Shown: in pieces, positions 1 to 10,036 of the stretch
Layout: every line of letters begins with the position of its first letter
How positions within the stretch are numbered: position 1 is the first letter of the stretch
NCBI GenBank assembly: GCA_022592435.1
Contig: JABYQS010000816.1
Location: 1-12,675, forward strand
Direction of reading: 5' to 3'
From: Cerioporus squamosus
Lineage: Eukaryota; Basidiomycota; Agaricomycetes; Polyporales; Polyporaceae
DNA length: 12,675 nucleotides
Made by a program: the position numbers and the translations under genes
Notes under the pieces: model-generated
What the model was told of the DNA's origin: nothing
Database searches by the model: none
The model's input: the letters and a program-made list of their open reading frames with translations, nothing else

Positions 1-194
1 TACACTCGGATGTACGCTCACGTTGTCGTGAAGTTTGTAGGTTTGCGGTATTGTCACTGCTGTCTGCAACAACCCGGCGGCGAATAGGGCGGTTGGTCTT
101 TCTGGTCCTTTGTGACTAGTCCGCCTAGGAGGTCGCGACCTTGGAGGGACAAGAATTCTTTACCGCATGGCTTCGGTTTAAATCCACCGTCACC

Positions 195-1678
195 ATGGTT
201 GCACTACATTTCCCTTCCGATGACCCGTCCTGCCCGCATGGATCCGCCGCCACTCGCCAAGCCACAGCCAGGTAAGTATGGTTTCTTTCATTAGCAGCGT
301 GCCCAGACTGCTGATCAGCACGTCATGACCAAGTCGTCACGGCAGGGGATGCGCTCTTTGGCAAACATTACTACCATGTGCCTGTCGATGTTCCGGCGCT
401 CTCCACTCTCTTCAACGATTTCAAGCCTTGTCGTGTCGAGAGCATGACAATTCGACCCTCGCGGGCGCCAAAGACGACTATCCTAGCTGCATATCTGTCC
501 GGTTCTCAGCCGACCACAAGGACTGGATCATTGCCCTGCCGGAGGACAAGTTGCGTCCTTCGGACGGCTCGCTAGCATTGGTCGTCTTCGCCACCGGTTA
601 CTACAGGTTTACGAACTTGTGCAAGTTGCACCTCCACGGTGTCTCGCCGCCATGGAAAGCCAGCTTCTTCTGCCGCCTGCGCTCCCTCACCGTATGGGAC
701 TGTCCGGACGACGCACCAAAGATGGACATGCAGACGTTCGTCAACATGGCGGCTACGTGGAACTGCCTGCAAGAACTGCACTTCCGGAACGTCCTCGCCG
801 TCGTCTCCGGGGACGGGTCGGACTCGGAGTCGCCACCAGCAGCCACTCATCGAGCGATCCTGCCCAGGCTTCAGCGACTGACGATACAAGATCTCCCAGA
901 ACGCGCACGAAGGGTCCTTGCCTGCCTCAAGCTTCCGGTTTGCAACTACGCCGACATCGTCGCCGACTATCGCGGTCGCGACTCGACAGTGGACGGGCGG
1001 TGCTACTTCTGGGCCTTGCGCGACATTGCGCCTCCCGCACCGCTCGCACTTGCCTATCTCCCGTTCTCGCCCACTTGGGTAGACGTGGACGCCACCGATG
1101 TCCGTGTCGGCGTCGTGGGGTATGCAGGCAACGACAAGCGAGTCGTCCTGCGCGTCGAGACAGAGGAGACGTTCCCCGAGCGCGCGCGGGCGATCTTCTT
1201 CGCTGGGGCCGCACACTACCTGAGCAAGACGTTCTCCGCGGACGACAGGGCGCACGTCACGACCCTGCGGCTCCGAGGCCCGCTGAGGATGGTGCAGTGG
1301 ACGTTCACGTGGGTGGAGATATTCCGCGCGTTCCCGCGGCTGGAACGGTTTGTCGTGCGCGACGACGGGCCTGACGGTGCGGCTGCGACGGAGCTCGTCA
1401 AGGCGTTGGAGGCTACGGTCACGTTTGACAAGACGCGCGTGGTGTGCTCGCGGCTCAGGCATCTGTCCCTTCGGGGCGTGGGGTACTCGAAGGAGTTGCT
1501 GGATCTTTTCTTCAACGTCCTCCAGCGCCGAGCGGGGTATCCCAGGACAGTAAAGCCCAACTTGGATCTCGAGTTCGTGCTGGATCAAGGAGTGGATGCT
1601 GGTGAGACATGCACCAAGGTGAAGAGGAGGTTGGCGTCGGTTGCATTCCGAGTCGAGGTCTGTTGTCGGTACAAGTGA
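195..1678 (+). CDS. F-box/LRR-like protein, 5' end uncertain
   Basis: Model join(195..271,346..1678), 469 residues. ATG 195 has a good context (CACCATGG); the intron has a GTAAGT donor and a CGGCAG acceptor. From about 447 to the TAG... stop at 1676-1678 one frame runs with strong GC-rich codon bias. It holds leucine-rich spacing typical of mushroom F-box/LRR proteins (for example FTNLCKLHLHGV, RAILPRLQRLTIQDLP, CSRLRHLSLRGV). The C-terminal half aligns by eye with the gene at 2794-4213, so the two look like paralogues. The frame is open upstream from 129, just after a possible splice acceptor (CGCCTAG), and REVATLEGQEFFTAWLRF could be the end of an F-box, so the true start may lie left of the window. 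Between about 319 and 455 the best codons lie in a different frame (GDALFGKHYYHV, then VPALSTLFNDFKPCRVESM), so the 5' part may carry indels. The family role would be substrate recognition for an SCF ubiquitin ligase; that role is inferred and no substrate can be named. Confidence 0.6.
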
Positions 1679-1779
1679 AGGGCGACTCACACGGTTTACT
1701 TGGGTGTACACGCCTTGCTGTAACATGCCTCTATGCAAGCACATACGTACTAGTACAGTCTACCTGATGCCGTGTATCG

Positions 1780-1803
1780 TCTTGTACTGTGTCTTGTACT
1801 GTG
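1780..1803. repeat. 12-bp perfect tandem duplication
   Basis: The unit TCTTGTACTGTG occurs twice back to back, about 100 bp after the stop codon of the first LRR-like gene, so probably in or near its 3'UTR. No function is suggested. Confidence 0.85.
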
Positions 1804-1944
1804 GTCAGATCTCTCAGAATAATGCATGTAAGTACTTCGCTTAAACCACCAGTGTCGGGGATTGAGAGCTCAATCTCCGATTGTATCTTACAACACCGCT
1901 CAGTCACTGGCATGCTTCGGCACTCATGGCCCGAAGCGGAGGTT

Positions 1945-1960
1945 GTACTCGTACTCGTAC
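1945..1960. repeat. GTACTC short tandem repeat
   Basis: Two full units and a partial third unit of GTACTC lie in the intergenic region. It is a candidate microsatellite with no other visible role. Confidence 0.6.
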
Positions 1961-2651
1961 ACGGACCCGGCGGTTCCCCAAGCTCCAGCTACTTAGCAAA
2001 TTGCCAGTGAGTCTTCGGAGGCCAACGTACACATCACAACAACGCTGAGCGGGAAACTGATGTTGCAACTCAACGCATATGTACTTAATTTGCTATTACC
2101 GTCGGCTTCGGAGAAGTCCTCTGACACGCAGACACCTGTCCCCGCCCCTCCTTGACTCCTCTCACCTTCGAGTCCGACACAACACGTCGGAAGGCCCCTC
2201 ACTTTGTCGATTCCTTTGATTCGTTCAAACAGACTCTCTGCATTAGTCAGTTCACTGTCGGTTGACTCTGTGCAAGTGGCGCGCAGAATGAATGAGCGCC
2301 GCTGCTGCCACATTGCCCCCGGCGGGGTCCTCCGCAACGCTGCTTATAGACACAGTTCTGCAGATGTGGGTCTTATTCCTGACGTTGAATGTTGGTCGCT
2401 AACAGATTGGGGCTTCATCTCGACAGCACAGACTGCTGTACTGCTTGCACCCGTATTGATTGCTGGGTCGAGCGTTAGTGGCGAGCGTCGCTTTGGCCAG
2501 CTTGGGCTCGGTCTCATCAATCCTTTCCGCATTGTCCCCAAGCAACTCTGACTTACAGATGCATCAAGAGCTGTGAAATGGTACGCATCGGCTTATGAAA
2601 CAACGTCAATGCGAGACCGCTCCTCTCGCTTGGACGTCCCGATCGTGTGGG

Positions 2652-2658
2652 TATATAG
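2652..2658 (+). promoter_or_regulatory. TATA box of second LRR-like gene
   Basis: TATATAG stands in a GC-rich setting 142 bp before ATG 2794. Transcription would be expected to start roughly 30 bp downstream, which leaves room for a short 5'UTR exon that ends at the GTAAGT donor at 2728. Confidence 0.5.
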
Positions 2659-2727
2659 TCACAATCCGTCCCCGCTGGTGACCACAACACTCCAACCCTC
2701 CGTCCTCACTTGAAATCCTACCGCTCA

Positions 2728-2791
2728 GTAAGTCGAATCGTGGAGAGTGAGGTATTTGCCGCTGACGGATGTTGCACAGCGCCCTTTGCAG
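2728..2791 (+). other. probable 5'UTR intron
   Basis: The donor is GTAAGT at 2728, CTGAC near 2761 is a possible branch site, and the acceptor is TTTGCAG ending at 2791. The length is 64 bp. The ATG of the LRR-like gene begins two bases after the acceptor, and the preceding exon has no ATG, so the intron would lie wholly in the 5'UTR. Confidence 0.5.
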
Positions 2792-2793
2792 AC

Positions 2794-4213
2794 ATGCAGT
2801 CTGACCTTCCTCTCACTGTTCGGTTCGACGTACCTACGGGTTCACTGCCAGCCGACTCACCCCTGCTTCTGCACCGACTTGACCAAGTTTTGCCTCGCCT
2901 ATCTCACCTCACGTCGTTGGAGATCGGGCCAGTGCCCGGGAGCCGGTTCCTAAAGGTCGATATCTGCATGCTCTTCCAAGAGCGCATGCCTGTCCTCAGA
3001 GAGCTGACTCTTCGAGCGACATATGCTGTTGATCGCCACGGTCGAGCTGTGGTAGAACACGTTCCACAGCCAGCTCTTCAAAGCGACAATCTCCCCCGCC
3101 TGCGAAGCTTGGTCCTCGACGGGGTCGGCTTGCCGTCCACCGGTGTTCTGGGTTACGGCCTGCGCCGCCTGGAGCTGAAGAACTACCCCAGCGAGGAGTG
3201 CCAGACGCCTTTTCCTCAGCTGCTTGCCGCTTTGGCATTCAGTGGGGCCCTCGAGGAACTCCACATTCACAACTACCTCAAGGTCGCCAACTTGGAGTCC
3301 ATCAACTCCCGGCCGTTCATTCTCGCCAACCTCACCCGCCTTGTCATTCACGATTCGCCCCCTCACATTGCGCATCTCCTTCCTTTCCTGCACGTACCTC
3401 AGGCCGTGCAAGTCCTACTCTCCTCATACTTTCCGAAGTTCATGATCGACGGCGCCAGGGTTATACCGGCGCTCCACACTCTATTCCCCCGTCTAATCAC
3501 GCCCTCGACATACCTTCGCTTCGCCCTAATGCCGTTGCTGTTTTCATCACCTCAGCCGACGTCGTAGTCACGGGCATCGCGACAGGTGGCCTTACTCGCG
3601 TCGAAGGACTCGCTAACCTCTCCGATCCATCCACACGTGTGCAAACATACGCTCGTACGGTAGAATCTCTCGGAAGCATTTACAGCATCGCGGATGTCAC
3701 GACTCTCGTCATCACAGGCGAGTTCAGCTCCTCCCTTGCCAACATCGGGATGTACGTTTACGACACGACCGTCACCAGCGCGAGCCGCCGTCGAATAACG
3801 GAACGATGTACCCCTTCGGCTCGCACAATAAGAGCCCGTCCAGTGTCGTCCCTACCTCCCGGCCTCTTGTCCCCAACTGGTTGGCTGTTCTTTCCCAGTT
3901 CCCCGCGCTGACCAGCCTCCACATCGCGGACAAAGGGGGGGCCATTCCGCCTGAATCGTTCGCTATTGCACTAGCTGGAACACCCACGCTGGTATGCTGC
4001 CCGCACCTGAAGGAGCTCCACTTGGAAGGGGTGATATACGACCAACCATTCTTCGACAGATTGGCGGAGTCTTTGGCCGTACGGGGAGAGAGGCGTATGC
4101 GGCTGAGGGAACTGACGATCACCATGTCTACTCCTGCACGGAGGAGCATTACAGAGGAAGTCGAGTATACGTTTCAGGACTGTGTGGATTCGATCGATGT
4201 GTGTTACGGCTAA
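2794..4213 (+). CDS. LRR-rich F-box-like protein without F-box
   Basis: The start is ATG 2794, just after a probable 5'UTR intron. The protein reads as irregular leucine-rich repeats: LHRLDQVLPRLSHLTSLEIG, MPVLRELTLRA, LPRLRSLVLDG, LRRLELKNYP, LEELHIHNYL and, at the C-terminus, FPALTSLHIAD and CPHLKELHLEGV. The F-box normally at the N-terminus of this family is absent. An intron at 3752-3843 (GTACGT donor, GTCCAG acceptor; an alternative acceptor ends at 3834) restores the frame for the last exon. The frame also changes by one base after 3490. Two explanations fit: a 65-bp intron 3491-3555 with a weak GTCTAA donor, a good CTAAT branch site and a CTCAG acceptor (420 residues), or one C missing from the C5 run at 3486-3490 (442 residues). 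I favour the missing C, because the skipped stretch is codon-biased and aligns with the paralogue at 195-1678. SCF-linked function is doubtful without an F-box. Confidence 0.65.
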
Positions 4214-4631
4214 GGGTTCGAAGGTCTCCCTGCGCTATCAGTGGCGTCGTACTGCAGGATGCTATGTATCCGTTATGACTATGTTTACATGATAATATGA
4301 AGTTCCTGAACTCGTAGAGCACCGTACATGTGAGTCGCCTAGCTGCGAGACCGGGGAATCGACGTCAGGTGGTACGTAGGAGGTCGGGTGGCATGTACGG
4401 AATAGAAAGATATTAATACACAACAATTCCCCTGGGTATGTAGAGATGTGGATGGTATGTATACACTCCGTGGAAAGACTCGACGAAGGAAGCACACACT
4501 GTTACCCGACGACGAGCAAGTCGTCCGAACCGTCACGCGTCGAACGGCGTGACCTGCTGGGGATAGCGCGGTCTGCTTCTATCACCTTGTTCTTAAGCAC
4601 GATGTACTGTGAGAGTGAGGGTTCGTCAATA
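4214..4631. other. convergent 3' intergenic region
   Basis: The space lies between two converging genes, the LRR-like gene (+) and the RING gene (-), and should hold both 3'UTRs and polyadenylation sites. An AT-richer stretch at about 4262-4305 fits a 3' end. No coding region or RNA gene is supported. Confidence 0.6.
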
Positions 4632-5588
4632 TTAGCTCAGTGAACTTCCGCGACGGGTACGCGCCTTCTTCTTCGCCCTGAGAGCTTGATGCTTCCAGTC
4701 CTCCAACTCCCTCCGCACCTCCTCTAACTCATTCTGCATCTTGGCCGAGTAGACACGCTGACGGCCTGCGTCCTCAGATGAGCAGCTGGACTGCCGCTCC
4801 AAGGCGTCCATACGCTGGTGCATCGTGTCCACCTGCGTCGAGAGGCGCGCGTTCTCTTTCTCCAAGCGGTCGATGGTCGACCGCTGCTTCTCGATTTGCA
4901 TGGTCAACCGGGACTCGATAGCACGCGTGGTTTGCACATTCCTCGTTTGTTTCTTCATCTTAGCATGCTCGTCCTTCATTTTCTAGGTGGTCGGTGTGAG
5001 CCCGGGCATACAAAGAACGCGATATCTGTGCATACCGTAGACATGAGTGCGAGCTGGAACGACAGCTCACGGAGAAGGTCCTACATAACGCTATCAGTAG
5101 CTCGTCCAAACGTAACCAGAAATGGATCATACCGTGTTGAGATGGGGTTTCTCGCGGTCTGTGACCGAGTTCACGAACGTGTTGCATCTGTAACCACCGT
5201 CAGACTTGAGCGCGGCAGAAAGCAGAGAGAGCACATACACCATCAGCGCATCCTCTGGCTCTACCTTATCCGCGATGGTGTATTTCACCGTTTCGACGGC
5301 TTCCTCTGCAGCCCTATCCATGCTGCGCACGGAGATCGGGCTGGAAGAGATTGCGTCGTTAGGGTCGGGACCACACGCGTCTCGACGCGTCTCCTCAGAC
5401 TCCCAGTCAGGATAAAGACGTATCATCTCCTCCAGAGTCTGGGGCTTGCGGCAGATCGCGCAGGAAGGGTGTGAGCTGAACCGGAATGTCGCGCAATCCA
5501 AGCAGTAGATGTGGCCGCAGAGGGTGGTCATGGGTTTGGATGTGCCGCCAAGGGTATCCAGGCAAATGCTACATCTGAAGGATGGCAT
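4632..5588 (-). CDS. RING-finger and coiled-coil protein, putative E3
   Basis: Model complement(join(4632..4982,5036..5080,5133..5588)), 283 residues. Both introns are typical: 5132-5081 (donor GTATGA, branch-like CTGAT, acceptor TATGTAG) and 5035-4983 (donor GTATGC, acceptor CACCTAG), both phase 0. Residues 6-46 form a C3HC4 RING: C6, C9, C24, H26, C29, C32, C43 and C46, with loops of 2, 14, 1, 2, 2, 10 and 2 residues. A linker follows, with an acidic stretch and a helical segment (MVYVLSLLSAAL). From about residue 168 to the end the protein is strongly charged with heptad character (for example IEKQRSTIDRLEKENARL), a likely dimerising coiled coil; the tail is basic (KKKARTRR) and could be a nuclear signal. 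RING proteins usually bring a ubiquitin-charged E2 to a substrate; here that is a family inference and the substrate is unknown. ATG 5588 is preferred because the RING begins five residues later. The gene diverges from VPS54. Confidence 0.85.
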
Positions 5589-5669
5589 GATGAACGCCCT
5601 GTCCACCAAATGAGGGCGGACGAGTAAAGACTGTGAGTGGTGGGTAGTGGTGGTTAGCTGGAAAGGACG

Positions 5670-5686
5670 CTCCGAACTTATCGGAG
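5670..5686. promoter_or_regulatory. palindrome CCG-N7-CGG in divergent promoter
   Basis: Perfect 6-bp arms CTCCGA and TCGGAG flank a 5-bp centre. Everted CGG triplets (CCG-Nx-CGG) are one layout bound by fungal Zn(II)2Cys6 factors, but a match this short may be chance. Confidence 0.3.
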
Positions 5687-5781
5687 ATCACTGCGCACTC
5701 ATGGTGGTGGCTGTTATCTTATCTCACAAGGGGAAACAGGCGTCTGTCTGTGTCTGGAGGGAGCGCCCATAGATGCGCTGG

Positions 5782-5792
5782 ACCGTGACGGT
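5782..5792. promoter_or_regulatory. palindrome ACCGTGACGGT in divergent promoter
   Basis: Arms ACCGT and ACGGT stand around a single G, giving CCG-N3-CGG; it also contains TGACG, a bZIP half-site core. It lies about 146 bp before the VPS54 start. Function is speculative. Confidence 0.25.
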
Positions 5793-5937
5793 AGACTCAG
5801 CTCTACACGGTACATCCTCATCCTCTCCTCACCCTACCTCCTCCTCCGCGTACTACTCCTGCTGACACCATATCCAACGCTCTTAGTACTACCTTGTGCT
5901 CTATGCTGCTCTAAGGCACGGAAAGCATCGCTGACTC

Positions 5938-8900
5938 ATGTCCGACTACGCGTCGACTCCCTCGCGTCCCGCTTCGCCTGTCGGAGAGCTTCCTTCTTTC
6001 ACCGCTTCGCGCTCGTATCGCTTCAATTGGGACGACAGACGGCCAGGACCAGGTAGCGTCTCGGAAACTACGGAAGGGCGAGGGGACTACCTCGCGAACA
6101 CTGCGCCCTACGATGTCTTTAACAACGCCTCCCTGACATCCTTGGCATTGGCCACCCTTCCAGCAGAATGGAGCAGTTCGAAGCATGGGTTCAACGGTGC
6201 GTTTCACATACTCGCTTGAGCGGTTCTGGTCTTGACATTGTGTAGCCATCTCCAACGTGGTCAATAATCCTCATAAGAAGTCTGCGCCGCCGAAGGCGCA
6301 TTCCGCCCTTCCCGCCGTACCTCCCGCCGACCTCCCACGCGTCCGCCGGAAGGACTTCGACTCCTACCTGCGCGCAGTTGCTCCCGAGTGGGAGCGCTTT
6401 GTGCACAACGCAGAACAAGGTCGGGATGGCGTCGCGCAGATCGAGGAGCCGCTGCCTTCGTCCAGCTCGGCTAGCATGGAAGTGCCGCCGACGCCTCGGA
6501 CTCCGAGACCACCGCCTGGCAAGGCGCTCCCACCTCTGGAGACAGTGCCTCCCGTGTTCTTTGAGCGCGAATTCAACCTAGGCGACCCTCGCACCTTTGC
6601 TGCTGTCACAGAACAGCGCGAGGGCGAGGAGGATGCCGACCCTTCGTCTCTGTCCCATTCTCTCCCCCTTCAGGAGAAACTCTCACACTATGCCGATACC
6701 ATTGAACAACACCTCATCCGCGAGATTTCAATACGGTCGACGTCTTTCTTTGCGGCACTCGCGAACTTGCAAGATCTACAGACCGAGTCGGAGCAGTGTC
6801 TTGACCGAATCTCACATCTTAGAGGTCTCCTCAAAGACGTAGACGAGAAGGGCGCGAAACGGGGTTTGGAGATTGTCCGCAAGGAGGGGAAACTGCGCAA
6901 CATGGGCGCGGTCAGAGACGGCGTCCGGTTCGTGGGAGGGGTCATGGAGATGACAGGCGTCGCCCGAAGTCTCGTGGGCGCAGGGCAGTGGGGGGAAGCG
7001 TTGGACATGATCGAAGAGCTGGACAAGCTCTGGCATCTGGAGAATCTACCGACTCAACCAACCCGACCGCCATCGGTTCCTACGAAGAACGGGCGGTCCT
7101 CTCCCTCGCCTTTGCCAACCGTCATGGAGTCGCCTCCTGCCACGCCACCACCACTACCGCTTCCCCCAGCACCTCAGATCCCTCTCGCCTCTCTGAGGGC
7201 TTTTGATGCGTTGCCAGAGCATCTACGGACATTGACTGTGGAGATCACGACTTCGCTCACGTCCGAGTTTGTCAACTTCTTACGGCATGACCTTGTAGAA
7301 CGTATCGACTCGAACCAGGAGGGATGGTCAGAGGAGCGTCGACAAGCCTTCAACATGTCTCTACGGGATCGTTTGCTCCCGCTGCTCCAGTCTCTGGTCC
7401 GGACGAAGGGGATCCTAGAGGCGACCTTGTCTTGGCGAGAAGTCGTTATGGCGGAAGTTCGCAACACGCTGAAACGGGTAGGTTATGAAGTGTATATGGG
7501 TCATCAGCTACTCACATACCACAAAGCGAATACCTTCCCTTGAGTTTGGTGAAGATGGTTCAATACCTCCACAGTATGTCTAGTGTTGTGCTCATGCTGT
7601 ATATCGCCAACCTTTGTTGCAGGTCAACTGGTGCAGCCGACTTGCGCGCTATGTCACATCCCGCTTTCCTGGATCTTGCTCGCGGCATGTATCGGAGTCT
7701 GTTGAACTGCATCGAGGGTTTGTACCGTCAAGGCGCTATCGTCATCGATGTCGTTCAGAGCCTACAGTACGTTGTTGATGGTTTCATTCTGGTGACCTCC
7801 CCTCCATGTTAACATAATCACCAGCTCGCCAAAGACTCCAATAGACATCACTGCACTGCAAGAGGAGTCATCGGATATCCTCTCTTCCGCGGCGGAGCTT
7901 GCCAATGCGTATGCGTCGAAGGTGATCGCTATCCGCGCAGAGCAGCACACTGCGCTTGACCTAATGAGCTTCTGCACGCTGTTCAACGAGTCCTGGAACT
8001 TCGTGGTGAAGTCCGAGGTTATCTGCAGGAGGATGATTGTCGGCCTGCGTGGGACAATTGTCAGCCAAGTACGTGTCCTGATATATCGCACAAACTTCTG
8101 GAGGCTCAACGTTCGCAGGCGAAGGCGTTCCTGCAACATTTCCATCAGGGACAGCTGAACCAGTCTGCCAAACTGGTGGAAGACGAGCAGTGGAACCCAG
8201 CCGAGGTCGCCCCTACAGTGCAGCGCACGGTCGACACCATCGTCGACGCATCCATATCCGATCCCCCCGAGCTCCTCCTCGACCGCCCTCCACAGGCCAC
8301 TCTATCACCCCTGCCTCCTACGTCTCCCGCTCCCTCGTCTCCTTCCCTTATGGTCAACGGCACCTCCTCATCAGGGCAACCCCGGCCATCCTCCCCACTC
8401 CCATCCCCCAATTTCCCGCCATCGCCCGGGCGCTCACCGCGAAAGCGCAACCCCACTGCCCCGACCAAACACCTGCGCGTTGAAGAGCGCGCGTATTTCG
8501 CGGTGTCTGCAACGTTGGACGTGCTCATGCTGCTGCTGGACTACCTCAAGATTATCGTCAACCTGCCCTGTTGACGATGGATACGATTAGCCGAATTATC
8601 GAGTTGTTGAAGTCGTTCAACTCGCGGACGTGTCAAGTCGTCCTGGGCGCTGGGGCCATGCGTTCCGCTGGGCTCAAGAACATTACTGCGAAGCATCTCG
8701 GTACGTTCGGCTGGCCAAGGGCCATGTACTGAGGTAGCAGGTTCCTGACCCGAGTTCGCAGCTCTTGCATCGCAGTCGCTGGCAATCATGATTTCGCTCA
8801 TTCCGTACATTCGAGAGATGTTCCGGCGACATTTGAGCCAGAAGCAAGCGGTGATGCTCATCGAGTTCGACAAGCTCAAGCGGGTTAGTACCATATCACC

Positions 8901-10036
8901 TTGTCTGCAGCCACACCCCCCTGATGCATCGGCACACACAGGATTACCAGGAGCATCAGAACGAGATCCATGCGAAGCTCATTGCAATTATGGGCGACCG
9001 TCTCACTGCTCATATTCGGACACTCCAGGTAAGAATCGTCACGTTGCCATCTTTCTTGGCAGATCAGCTTATGATCGATCCGTGCAGGCTGTCCGGTGGG
9101 ACGTACCCAAGCAATCGGATGGCGTCAACGAGTACATGGAGGTCCTGGTCAAGGAGACGGTGACGTTACACAAAGTTCTCTCGCGCTACCTCCCCTCTTC
9201 CGTGGTCGAGGTACATGCTATATCGCTTGTTCGACAACATCTTCGCTCACCCAATTCAACAGTACGTTATGACCCAGGTCTTTGCGGCCATGAACTTCCG
9301 GCTATCGGAGGAGTATGCGAAGATTGAGCTGCCGTCGCTTGAGGCTAAGGAAAGGTAGGCATTCATAGCTGTACTGGCCGCCATGCGAACACTCATGTCC
9401 ACGTTCTCTAGACTTCTTGCGGATGCGCGTTATCTGCAAGAGAAGCTCACAGGACTTAAGAATGTCGCTGCACCCACAGCGATGCTGGAGATCGTCGTGT
9501 CCGAGAAATCCATCGCGGTCCAGCAAGGTCCTCCGCAGCCGACCCCTCAGCCTCAGCATGCGCCCCAAGCAAACCGCTTCCGAGGGATGCTTGCGCGAGC
9601 CGGGACCCTCAACGGCCGCCATTCCACGATGCCTGCCCCTGCTGATTCGAAGCTCGTGCCGAACATCGAGAAGGCGCTCCCGCCGCCCTTCTCGACTCCA
9701 TCTCCAGCCCTTTCTCCTTCTCCCGGACCTGAGTCGCGCACAGGCACACCCCAGGTCGACCCGATGGCCGACAACGCACCTACATCTGCTCCGGCTCCCG
9801 TCCCGATCACAGAGAAGCCTCTCGTCGCGGAACCTCTTGAATCGAATAGCGCTGCGGACGTGGATGCGGATACAGACGAGCCCCCACCCCAGACGCCTCC
9901 TAAAGCGGAAGGACCTTCTGTGAAGGATGTTCCTGCGTCGCAGCAGAATGGGAACAGCGTAGTGACAGAGGAACTGAACCTGCCTCCGCCGCCCTCCGAG
10001 TTGGAGACGCATCCGCTAGCGGAGAGCGCGTCGTAG
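5938..10036 (+). CDS. VPS54: VPS54, GARP vesicle-tethering complex subunit
   Basis: Model join(5938..6196,6246..7477,7527..7573,7623..7766,7825..8068,8119..8700,8762..8883,8942..9028,9088..9210,9263..9354,9412..10036): eleven exons, ten introns of 49-61 bp, about 1185 residues. A stop lies two codons before the ATG. VPS54 joins VPS51, VPS52 and VPS53 in GARP, which tethers endosome-derived vesicles to the trans-Golgi. After a disordered N-terminus, FNAISNVVNNPHK spans the first junction, FFEREFNLGDPRTF (about residues 191-204) opens the Vps54 N-terminal region, and LQEKLSHYADTIEQHL begins the coiled coil. The C-terminal domain follows: LNQSAKLVEDEQWNPAEV, then VLGAGAMRSAGLKNITAKHL and a helical run to about residue 1000. 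Proline/serine-rich stretches lie near 380-420, in exon 6, and in the last 190 residues. One break: the exon 6 frame reaches a stop at 8572-8574, but the conserved reading resumes one base off at LLTMDTISRIIELLKS. One C missing from CCC 8566-8568 would account for it. The exon 6 start at 8119 is preferred over 8104, which would leave a 35-bp intron. Confidence 0.93.

Larger units (their letters stand above)
1679..2651. other. intergenic region, no supported gene
   Basis: About 970 bp separate the stop of the first LRR-like gene from the TATA box of the second. I see two small tandem repeats (listed separately). The short open frames here, on both strands, have no biased codon use, no recognisable domain and no convincing start context. 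No F-box-coding exon that could belong to the downstream gene is visible. Confidence 0.6.
5589..5937. promoter_or_regulatory. divergent promoter, RING gene and VPS54
   Basis: The 349 bp between two head-to-head start codons must hold the promoters and 5'UTRs of both genes. There is no clear TATA box. A pyrimidine-rich tract (about 5815-5850) stands before VPS54, as is common in fungal housekeeping promoters. Two palindromes of the CCG-N-CGG type are listed separately. Confidence 0.6.

Noticed and set aside
619..1374. 251-codon plus-strand frame overlapping the LRR-like gene
   Set aside because: It is very rich in Arg and Ala, has no recognisable motif, and lies wholly inside the better-supported frame.
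572..1744. 390-codon open frame on the minus strand
   Set aside because: It is antisense to the LRR-like gene, with Arg/Pro/His-rich composition typical of a shadow frame in GC-rich coding DNA and no domain.
2204..2551. 115-codon plus-strand open frame in the intergenic region
   Set aside because: It has no ATG at the nominal start, ordinary codon use, no domain, and no splice sites linking it to the next gene.
4214..4228. GGTTCGA-containing sequence like a tRNA B box
   Set aside because: The match fails in its last positions and there is no A box or cloverleaf around it.
4532..4553. Inverted repeat GTCACGC / GCGTGAC with an 8-base loop
   Set aside because: A 7-bp stem is expected by chance in GC-rich DNA, and eukaryotic genes do not need such terminators.
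8069..8103. Shorter version of VPS54 intron 5, ending at 8103
   Set aside because: It would be 35 bp, below the usual minimum, and would add five residues inside the S-Q-A-K-A-F-L motif; the acceptor at 8118 gives 50 bp and a continuous motif.
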